Assembly (NCBI GenBank): GCA_013816225.1
Contig: JACDEQ010000122.1
Span: 1 to 6,546 of the forward strand
Reading direction: 5' to 3'
Source: Armatimonadota bacterium
GTDB taxonomy: Bacteria > Armatimonadota > Fimbriimonadia > Fimbriimonadales > ATM1
DNA: 6,546 nt
Shown: piece after piece, positions 1 through 5,250 of the stretch
Layout of the letters: each line of letters starts with the position of its first letter
Position numbering within the stretch: the first letter of the stretch is position 1
The notes under the pieces: model-generated
Told to the model about the DNA's origin: nothing
Databases searched by the model: none
The model's input: the letters and a program-made list of their open reading frames with translations, nothing else
Program-made: the position numbers and the translations under genes

Positions 1-1
1 G

Positions 2-1015
2 CTTGCCACAGCGGGCCAGGATGGGCTGACCACCGCTCCCTTGAGTGCCGATCTTCGCCAAGTGGCAGCACAGCGCACGTTGACTTTAAGTCAAGGTGGA
101 GTTATCGTCGGCCAGGGCGTGTTGATTTCGTCTACGGGCCTGGCCATCGCCCCCGGGGAGGCGGCTTTCGGCTACGACGGCGCCCCGCGCCGGTCGCTCT
201 CCGCGAGCCAGTCGAATAAGCGGGAAATGGCGGTCAAGGTTGAATCGTACGACGCGGTGACCGACCTTGCGCTGATCCGAGTGCCAGGGCTTGCCGGTGG
301 TGACGTGAAATTCGCCCAACTTGCATCGCGATTCGATTCATCGGTCGTGATGGTCACGCTTCACTCCGGCCCTGCGAGGGCCCAAATGGCACGCCGAGGT
401 CTGACGGGGGTTGTCGGCCTGGGGAAACGATATATGCCACTGAACGAGATACGCCTGGAGGCCGGGGCGACCGCGCTAACAGGCTCACCGGTCTTCTCGG
501 CGGATGGAAAATTGGTCGGAATACTCATGGCGCTGTTGAACGACGAGATCGACACGCGCGACATGCCAGGGGCGGAAGTCGCGCCGAAAGCGTTCGGCGG
601 CGGCGCCCGCCCGACTAAATCGTTCGGCCCGATGCCGTCGGCAACAGCTTTCTCATTAGACCTACCGGTTCTCGACCGCGTTATCGAAGGGTTCCTCAGC
701 GAGAAGCAACAGGTGACGCACCCGTGGATAGGCCTGTTCTTCAAGACGTCTCCTTCGGGTGGCGCTGAAGTGACGCGGGTTGTCGGCGGAAGCCCTGCCG
801 AGGCTGCGGGAATCAAGGTCGGCGACGTGATCACCGCGGCGGGTAGACAGCCCTTTGACTCCCATGTCGATTTCGCCGCATACCTTTTCGACCAGAGGGT
901 CGGAGCGTCTTGCGACCTGCAGGTCCGCCGCGGCACGTCTGAACGAAAGGTCCGCGTCAAAATCGCCAAGGACACAGGTTCCGGACACAGGCTCCGCCGC
1001 GTTACCGAGGACTAA
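2..1015 (+). CDS. HtrA/DegP-like trypsin-fold + PDZ protein, probable pseudoprotease (5' partial)
   Basis: The frame is open to the left edge (first full codon at 2), so the true start lies outside the window. TTG at 41 is an in-frame candidate but has no ribosome binding site and would begin inside the folded region; residue numbers below count from it. Residues about 11-165 fit a two-barrel S1C protease core: GQGVLISSTGLAIAP (25-38) matches the segment leading to the catalytic His, TDLALIRV (74-81) carries the expected Asp75, and ALTGSPVFSADGKLVGI (145-161) matches the GNSGGPL region. At the His position there is no His (about Glu40), and the Ser position is Thr147. A PDZ domain follows (about 228-310: WIGLFF, GGSPAEAAGIKVGDVI). 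Seen: fold motifs and substitutions. Inferred: a non-proteolytic, exported peptide-binding or scaffold protein; LATAGQ at the left edge could be the end of a signal peptide. Family is fairly sure; loss of activity is likely but unproven. Confidence 0.8.
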   Translation, partial: LATAGQDGLTTAPLSADLRQVAAQRTLTLSQGGVIVGQGVLISSTGLAIAPGEAAFGYDGAPRRSLSASQSNKREMAVKVESYDAVTDLALIRVPGLAGGDVKFAQLASRFDSSVVMVTLHSGPARAQMARRGLTGVVGLGKRYMPLNEIRLEAGATALTGSPVFSADGKLVGILMALLNDEIDTRDMPGAEVAPKAFGGGARPTKSFGPMPSATAFSLDLPVLDRVIEGFLSEKQQVTHPWIGLFFKTSPSGGAEVTRVVGGSPAEAAGIKVGDVITAAGRQPFDSHVDFAAYLFDQRVGASCDLQVRRGTSERKVRVKIAKDTGSGHRLRRVTED

Positions 1016-2735
1016 CGGACCGCAACGCCTTCAGTTCGAGTTTCGGGGCCATGGTGCCGTTGTACCGATTGACGGTCGCCTTGAAGAGCAGGTCGATGCT
1101 GTCACCCTCCTGGAGACCGTCGAATTCTTGGCCCATGCCAAAAGCAATGCCCCTAACTTGTTTGCCGCACTCGATTGCGAATTGCATGTGTTCCAGTGTT
1201 CGAGTCGGTTTGATCATCGACAGCGCGCAGTCCTTCAAGATGAATGCCGGCTCTGGATTCATCTGTCCGAACGGGGCCATCCGCTCAAGTCCCAAAAAAC
1301 CTTGCAGGTCGATCTCGGCGGCTACTATTTCAGCGTCTGCGCTGTACGTGGGAACCAAGTCGTCGCTGGATAAGATGCCTGCCGCGTATTCCTCGAGTTT
1401 GGAGCACACTTCGTCCAGCCGGCCCGCATCGATGGCGAACCCTGCCGCAAACGCATGGCCGCCGCAGGACAGGAAGAGGTCTTCGTGCTTTTGGAGCGCC
1501 GCATGCAAATGGAAAGCCGGAATGCTCCTCGCCGATCCCCGAACGGTCCCCGTCTCTTCATCGATGCACCCAACCAGCGCGGGCCGGTAGTAGCGCTCGA
1601 CAAGCTTTCCAGCAACGATGCCGACCACCCCGGGATGCCATCCTGGCGCTGCGACCATGATAAGCGACTTCTTATCCAACCCGTTCTCGAGAATGATCTC
1701 TTCCGCCTGTGCCAGTATTCGCTCATTCTCGAGTTTCCGCTCCACATTGTGGGTGTTCAGCAGTTGCGCAAGCTTTGCCGCCTCGGTCGGGTCTTCGGTC
1801 ATTAGAAGATCGAGCGCGTGGGCCGCGTCGTCGATCCGCCCAGCTGCGTTGAGCCGAGGGCCCAGCTTCCACCCCACGTCGCCCTCATTGACCGCTCTAT
1901 CTGCGATTTGAGCAACGTCGAGGAGCGCGCGAATGCCGACTTTCTTTGTAACGGTCAGGGCTTTCAGGCCATGCGAAGCCAAAATCCTATTCTCGCCGAC
2001 CAACGGAACAACGTCGGCGATAGTTCCGAGGCAAACCAGGTCGAGGTAGGCCCGAATGAACTGTTCTCGCTTCGCACCGCATTCCTCCGCAACGGCTTGC
2101 GCAATCTTGAAGGCCACGCCTGCGCCGCACAGTTCCTTAAAGGGATACGCGCTATCGGGACGATGGGGATTGACGAGCGCATTCACGATCGGACGCTCGG
2201 TCCCAAGCTCATGGTGGTCCGTGACTACAACGCGCAGCCCCGCCTCGCGGGCCTTTGCCAACGACGCGATAGCCCCGCTCCCACAGTCGCACGTTACGAA
2301 GAGCTTTGCTCCGGCGTCGACAGCCGCCTGAACCGCCGTTTCGTGGATGCCGTAACCTTCCTTCATCCGATGTGGAACATGCGGTATGACATTGAAACCT
2401 AGTTTGCGCAAGCTGCGTGTCCAGATCGCGGCGCTTGTAACTCCGTCCACGTCGTAGTCGCCGTGCACATAAATGATCTCGCCGCGCTCCTTGGCCGACA
2501 TGATCTCCGTTACGGCAGCTTCGGCATCGGGAAGCGCCATGGGGTTGTGAAGGTCGTCGAGCGAAGGGTTGAGAAATGCTTCTGCTGCCGCAGGGTCTTG
2601 GATTCCGCGCGCCACTAACGCAGCGCAGACGAGCGGCGGAATGCCCAGTTCTACCGCCAACCTCTGTTCGTCTGCCCGCTGCCTAGCAGGAGCAATCCAG
2701 CGCGGCTCGGTTGGGGGATCGGCGATCATCGTCAT
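1002..2735 (-). CDS. recJ: Single-stranded-DNA-specific exonuclease RecJ
   Basis: RecJ degrades single-stranded DNA 5' to 3' with Mg/Mn ions and acts in RecF-pathway recombination, base excision and mismatch repair in the cytoplasm. All DHH/DHHA1 signatures are present, numbered from ATG 2735: motif I HGDYDVDG (91-98), CDCG with Asp150, DHH at 173-175, LGTIADVVPL with Asp241, GPRLNAAGRI (292-301), the DHHA1 segments GWHPGVVGIVAGKL (365-378), GSARS (400-404) and GGHAFAAGF (425-433), then a C-terminal OB-type domain containing APFGQMNPEPAF. Length is 577 residues, normal for RecJ, and metal-binding residues look intact. Start choice: ATG at 2735 (or ATG at 2729) precedes the conserved N-terminus; the frame also allows TTG at 2765, adding ten residues without RecJ similarity. 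None has a Shine-Dalgarno. The stop (TAA, 1002-1004) lies inside the end of the convergent pseudoprotease gene. The gene is divergent from the S4 gene. Confidence 0.97.
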   Translation of the reverse strand: MTMIADPPTEPRWIAPARQRADEQRLAVELGIPPLVCAALVARGIQDPAAAEAFLNPSLDDLHNPMALPDAEAAVTEIMSAKERGEIIYVHGDYDVDGVTSAAIWTRSLRKLGFNVIPHVPHRMKEGYGIHETAVQAAVDAGAKLFVTCDCGSGAIASLAKAREAGLRVVVTDHHELGTERPIVNALVNPHRPDSAYPFKELCGAGVAFKIAQAVAEECGAKREQFIRAYLDLVCLGTIADVVPLVGENRILASHGLKALTVTKKVGIRALLDVAQIADRAVNEGDVGWKLGPRLNAAGRIDDAAHALDLLMTEDPTEAAKLAQLLNTHNVERKLENERILAQAEEIILENGLDKKSLIMVAAPGWHPGVVGIVAGKLVERYYRPALVGCIDEETGTVRGSARSIPAFHLHAALQKHEDLFLSCGGHAFAAGFAIDAGRLDEVCSKLEEYAAGILSSDDLVPTYSADAEIVAAEIDLQGFLGLERMAPFGQMNPEPAFILKDCALSMIKPTRTLEHMQFAIECGKQVRGIAFGMGQEFDGLQEGDSIDLLFKATVNRYNGTMAPKLELKALRSVSPR

Positions 2736-2744
2736 TGATATAAT
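2736..2744 (+). promoter_or_regulatory. Extended -10 promoter (TGaTATAAT) for the S4 gene
   Basis: TATAAT at 2739-2744 is a perfect sigma-70 -10 hexamer, preceded by TG at 2736-2737, which makes the extended -10 form that can work without a good -35. No recognisable -35 occurs at a 16-18 base spacing. Transcription would start near 2751, giving a leader of about 42 bases before GTG 2793; that leader contains a weak 5-bp stem (2761-2765 with 2771-2775). The element sits directly against the recJ ATG at 2735, so polymerase bound here would cover the recJ start. Its reverse complement reads TATTAT, which could serve as an imperfect -10 for recJ. Motif is seen; function is inferred. Confidence 0.4.
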
Positions 2745-2792
2745 AGCCGACGATCCGCTACGCAAGAAGTTTGCGGTGGTAGTCTCTAGTTC

Positions 2793-3035
2793 GTGAAGAC
2801 CATCGATATAACCGGCGAATATATCGGCCTAGGCCAACTGCTCAAGTTCGCCGGATTTGTGGGAAGCGGCGGGGAAGGGCGCGAGCTCCTGGAAGCAGGA
2901 AAAGTATTCGTAAACGGGGCGACGGAAGGGAGACGGGGGCGGAAGGTTCGACACGGCGACGTCGTAGCCGTCCGCGGTCGCGAGCCGGTGTGCGTCGAAG
3001 CCCCTATCGTTCGTCGCCTTGACCGAGCCGATTGA
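2793..3035 (+). CDS. S4-domain RNA-binding protein, YaaA/YbcJ-like
   Basis: A small (80-residue) stand-alone S4 domain protein. S4 domains are alpha-L RNA-binding folds found in ribosomal protein S4, tRNA synthetases and pseudouridine synthases; the stand-alone YaaA/YbcJ type is thought to bind structured RNA, with no settled role. Residues 10-60 cover the whole fold: YIGLGQLLKFAGFVGSGGE (10-28), a helix and strand ELLEAGKVFVNG (31-42), and the signature GRRGRKVRHGDVV (46-58). This resembles Bacillus subtilis YaaA, which usually lies beside recF/dnaN; here the neighbour is recJ. GTG 2793 is the first start after an in-frame TAG at 2787-2789, so the N-terminus is well bounded, although no Shine-Dalgarno is visible. 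The last ten or so residues extend past the usual domain end and overlap the 3' end of the convergent membrane protein gene. A gene symbol is withheld because yaaA names an unrelated protein in E. coli. Confidence 0.88.
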   Translation: MKTIDITGEYIGLGQLLKFAGFVGSGGEGRELLEAGKVFVNGATEGRRGRKVRHGDVVAVRGREPVCVEAPIVRRLDRAD

Positions 3036-3267
3036 CCCTCGCCCGCTGATCGTCGATGCGCAGGACCTGGTCGGTTACCAGGCCGCGCAGTTCTTCGACC
3101 TCGACCTGTAGCCTGTCGATCCTTTCAGCTAGCTTTGAATTCTGTCCTTGGTCCCCATGGATTAGGGCGGCCATCCTGCGCTGGTGAGCAAGCATGATTG
3201 CGACCAATGGCACGACGACAACAAGACCGAAGCCTGTTAGCACGCCGATAACGCTTTCAATTTCCAT
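3004..3267 (-). CDS. Small membrane protein with one TM helix and a coiled coil (PspB-like architecture)
   Basis: An 87-residue protein. Residues 5-27 form one strongly hydrophobic helix (IGVLTGFGLVVVVPLVAIML), followed directly by a basic turn HQRRMAALIHG (28-38) and a heptad-patterned amphipathic stretch at about 43-74 (LAERIDRLQVEVEELRGLV). The plan of short N-terminus, TM helix, basic juxtamembrane motif, then cytoplasmic coiled coil matches PspB-like proteins and many uncharacterised small membrane proteins with an H-R-x-M-A-x-L-I element after the helix. That is architecture, not proof of a phage-shock role; no pspA or pspC is in the window. ATG 3267 is immediately before the helix and is the sensible start, but no ribosome binding site precedes it. 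The 3' end overlaps the convergent S4 gene by 32 bases. Gene real: likely. Function: unknown. Confidence 0.75.
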   Translation of the reverse strand: MEIESVIGVLTGFGLVVVVPLVAIMLAHQRRMAALIHGDQGQNSKLAERIDRLQVEVEELRGLVTDQVLRIDDQRARVNRLGQGDER

Positions 3268-3356
3268 ACTGTTTTAGGAGTGTACCGACCTTGCGGTAGT
3301 GCCGTTGCATTCCCAGCCGTCCAGTTCACATCGTCCGCGTTGGTGTGAGTTGTCGC

Positions 3357-3370
3357 GTCTTTGCAAAGAC
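3357..3370. repeat. 14-bp perfect palindrome GTCTTTGCAAAGAC
   Basis: GTCTTTGCAAAGAC equals its own reverse complement over all 14 bases, with no loop. It overlaps the stop codon of the cytochrome c remnant and lies about 90 bases upstream of the small membrane protein ATG (3267). The lack of a loop and of a T-run argues against a terminator. A dimeric regulator site is possible. Roughly 0.4 perfect 14-base palindromes are expected by chance in a window this long, so it may mean nothing. Confidence 0.25.
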
Positions 3371-3498
3371 TACTTCAAAGAGCGCAAATACTCGGCCAGC
3401 TCGCGAAGGTCGACTTCGGAGATTTTTGAAAAGGCAGGCATTCTGTCTCTCCCTTTCGACGACGGGTCCTTAACCGTTCCATTCAGAAAGGTACCCAC
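3370..3498 (-). pseudogene. C-terminal remnant of a class I cytochrome c
   Basis: Reading - strand from GTG 3498 to TAG 3370-3372 gives 42 codons. From 3489 onward they look like the last third of a mono-haem cytochrome c: FLNGTVKDPSSKGRDR, then MPAFSKISEVDLRELAEYL (Met codon at 3441), then RSLK and stop. In class I cytochromes the Met of the MPxF segment is the sixth haem ligand, and the closing helix ends in a YLxSL pattern, as here. The same frame stays open upstream to 3703 inside the pilin-like gene, but has no other ATG, GTG or TTG start, no CxxCH haem motif, and only frame-shadow composition. So the haem-attachment half is missing. The reading overlaps the last 16 bases of the pilin-like gene. 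Likely a 5'-truncated gene left after a deletion or rearrangement; a tiny expressed 42-residue peptide coupled to the upstream stop cannot be excluded. No spacer or mobile element marks the break. Confidence 0.6.
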
Positions 3499-4277
3499 TG
3501 GCCGGTTGCGACGTTCCCCCGCTTCGCGACTTTCAATGAGGAGAGAGCGGACTTGAAAATCGCGATACTTCCGTCTGCGCGCAGACCGATCGTGCCCTGC
3601 GCCCCGTGCAACGGCTTCAGCCTCGAGACGTCGGATTTCGAACCGGAGAGAAACGCTACTCTCGTTACGTACCGAGTTGTTCGATCGGCCTCGACATTCG
3701 AGTTATCGTAGCCGATAACGTAACCGTCACGGCGACCGAGCGGAATCGGGTTATAACTGTTCATTACTCCGCCGCCGACCGTTTCCGCAAGCAAGATCGT
3801 GGCATCCTCGACTTCATATCGGCGGGCAGCCGAAGCCGCGCAAAGCATTCCATAACTGAGGGCAATCGTTTCACGTCTGCCATCCTTAGCCGTGTGGCCC
3901 AGCAACGTATCGCCATCTGGCGGGTTTGCCGAGTTCGAAAATATCGCCGTGCGTTGGGCATAGTCGAACAGCTGATTCGCCCAGGTGATCGGCAGCCCTT
4001 GCGCATCTTGAGCGCCGGGAAGGACCACAGCGGGTAGCCCTTCGTTATTGGCGGCTCCATAGAGGCCGATGGCCTTGCCGATCGCCTGCAAGTTCGTTTG
4101 CGAGACTACGAAATCCCGATTCGTTTTCCAAGGGCGGTAAAGGATGAAATAGGCCGCAGAAAGAGCAACGGCGCCGGCACCGAGCCAAATTAGAAACTCT
4201 TTGCGGGTGACGTAATGTCGAAGAGCGCGCTCCGAGTCGCGTTCGCGCGTGTCGTCATCGAATACGCAGAAGATCAC
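3483..4277 (-). CDS. Membrane-anchored pilin-like protein (DUF1559/H-X9-DG-like ectodomain)
   Basis: 264 residues. The N-terminus (1-27) is charged and cytoplasmic-looking, then one TM helix (about 28-47: LIWLGAGAVALSAAYFILY), then an ectodomain. Just after the helix comes SQTNLQAIGKAIGLYGAANN (59-78), which resembles the segment following the pilin helix in DUF1559-type proteins (NLKQIGLALHNYxxxNG). Later SYGMLCA (141-147) and ATILLAET (159-166) match the middle of such proteins, and LHGAQGTIGLRADG (223-236) resembles the terminal H-X9-DG element with one extra residue. These families are common in Planctomycetes and Armatimonadota. Unlike true prepilins there is no G|FTLIE leader-peptidase site, so the domain is probably held by an ordinary TM anchor. 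GTG 4277 overlaps the TGA of the LCP gene (GTGA, 4 bases), implying translational coupling. The end overlaps the cytochrome remnant. Family assignment is moderate; function unknown, presumably at the cell surface. Confidence 0.72.
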   Translation of the reverse strand: MIFCVFDDDTRERDSERALRHYVTRKEFLIWLGAGAVALSAAYFILYRPWKTNRDFVVSQTNLQAIGKAIGLYGAANNEGLPAVVLPGAQDAQGLPITWANQLFDYAQRTAIFSNSANPPDGDTLLGHTAKDGRRETIALSYGMLCAASAARRYEVEDATILLAETVGGGVMNSYNPIPLGRRDGYVIGYDNSNVEADRTTRYVTRVAFLSGSKSDVSRLKPLHGAQGTIGLRADGSIAIFKSALSSLKVAKRGNVATGQWVPF

Positions 4278-5233
4278 CGAAGCGAGTACGCGGTCGGCGG
4301 ATCGGTGGCGTCACGCAGGCCGCACTGAACCAATTTCTCAGGAACCTGGTCGGTTAAGGGCTGAAGTTCCGTGCCGGGCCCTTCGGAAACTGGATAGATA
4401 CCATGCTTGATCCTCGAGGGCGGGACTTCGGGCCCGAACTTGCCCAGAGACGCGAATTCGTCCGCAGAGATTCCGCCGGCGACGACCTTCATCGCCAAGT
4501 TGGCCAGCCTGAATATGCTCACCTTCTGGCTAGGCGAGGTTACCTTCTCCTTGAAGGCGACCATGAATTCTTGCTGTCGGCGGCCCCGTTCGAAGTCGCT
4601 GTCGTGGCGGTAACGCAAGAATCCGATCGCCGTCTCTCCACTTAACTTTTGTCTTCCTGGCTTGAGGTTGATATCTAAACCGCCGCGCTTGTCTCGATAT
4701 TTCATGCGCTTGGGAACATATATCTCCACGCCGCCGACCTCGTCGATCATCTTCTTGATAGCGTCGTAATTTAGCACGACAACCCTATCGGGGCGGATGC
4801 CCGTTAGCATCATTACTGCCTCGCTTGTTGCATTCGGGCCGCCCATCGGATGAAGACCGTTGATTTTCATTCGATCGTATCCGGGAACTTCCACCATGGT
4901 GTCTCTCGGGATCTGCATCATGCCCACGGCCTTATGATCAAAGTCCAGGCGGATGAGTTGGATCGTGTCGGTCCGAGCGAATTCATTGAGCACCTGGCCC
5001 GTCTTGTTCGAGCCGGGCACGGCGTAATAGCGATTCTCGTCGCACCCGAGGACCAAGACGAACAGCTCACGACGGCCTTCGAAGGGGTCCGGACGAAAGA
5101 ACGGAACATATCCTCGCTGCACAACAGTGGCCCAAACCAAAGGATTCTGCTCCATGACGGCTACGGCTACGCCGACACCCAGGGCTAGTGCGCAAAGGCT
5201 CACGTATGCAATCCAACCGAAAACTGTCCTCAA
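4274..5233 (-). CDS. LytR-CpsA-Psr (LCP) family cell-envelope protein
   Basis: LCP proteins transfer lipid-linked anionic or capsular glycopolymers to the cell wall or other acceptors, outside the cytoplasmic membrane. Residues 5-27 form the TM anchor. The LCP domain spans about 57-228: LFVLVLGCDENR (57-68), ARTDTIQLIRLD (86-97), the catalytic-core IPRDTMVEVPG with Arg110/Asp111, KINGLHPMGGP (123-133), VGGVEIYVPKRMKYRD (166-181), LKPGRQKLSGETAIGFLRYR (190-209) and FERGRRQQEFM (214-224). The conserved Arg and Asp residues expected to bind pyrophosphate and Mg are present, so it looks active. Length of 319 residues is normal. The TTG start at 5233 is supported by AGGAG six bases upstream. It lies 17 bases after the histidine kinase stop and overlaps the pilin-like gene by 4 bases, so the three are probably one operon. 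The acceptor and polymer cannot be deduced. Confidence 0.93.
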   Translation of the reverse strand: MRTVFGWIAYVSLCALALGVGVAVAVMEQNPLVWATVVQRGYVPFFRPDPFEGRRELFVLVLGCDENRYYAVPGSNKTGQVLNEFARTDTIQLIRLDFDHKAVGMMQIPRDTMVEVPGYDRMKINGLHPMGGPNATSEAVMMLTGIRPDRVVVLNYDAIKKMIDEVGGVEIYVPKRMKYRDKRGGLDINLKPGRQKLSGETAIGFLRYRHDSDFERGRRQQEFMVAFKEKVTSPSQKVSIFRLANLAMKVVAGGISADEFASLGKFGPEVPPSRIKHGIYPVSEGPGTELQPLTDQVPEKLVQCGLRDATDPPTAYSLR

Positions 5234-5239
5234 ATATTT

Positions 5240-5244
5240 CTCCT
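5240..5244 (-). promoter_or_regulatory. Ribosome binding site AGGAG deciding the LCP TTG start
   Basis: On the - strand AGGAG is followed by AAATAT and then TTG at 5233, a six-base spacing. It is the only strong Shine-Dalgarno in the window and makes TTG 5233 the start, placing the TM helix right at the N-terminus. It sits in the 17-base gap between the kinase and LCP genes. Confidence 0.75.
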
Positions 5245-5250
5245 AGCCAA

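Noticed and set aside
361..975. Long open frame (204 codons) on the - strand opposite the pseudoprotease
   Set aside because: Arg/Pro/Ser-rich composition typical of an antisense shadow in GC-rich DNA, no recognisable domain; the + frame has clear trypsin-fold and PDZ motifs.
855..1590. Two + strand open frames (855-1373 and 1051-1590) opposite the recJ 3' end
   Set aside because: Shadow frames of recJ with no domain signal and no ribosome binding site; every RecJ motif is on the other strand.
2761..2775. Stem CGCAA-gaagt-TTGCG in the S4 gene leader, considered as a riboswitch or attenuator
   Set aside because: Only five base pairs, no conserved aptamer features, no terminator; too weak to call.
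3066..3082. Inverted repeat CCTGGT-cggtt-ACCAGG downstream of the S4 stop, considered as a terminator
   Set aside because: Six-bp stem with no following T-run, and it lies inside the membrane protein coding sequence.
3299..3556. 85-codon + strand frame covering the region between the small membrane protein and the pilin-like gene
   Set aside because: No recognisable motif; the AGGAG at 3276-3280 is about 18 bases from its GTG, too far. The opposite strand carries the cytochrome c-like reading, which explains the open frame.
3606..4037. 143-codon + strand frame inside the pilin-like gene
   Set aside because: Antisense shadow; no domain signal, and the - strand gene is coupled to the LCP gene.
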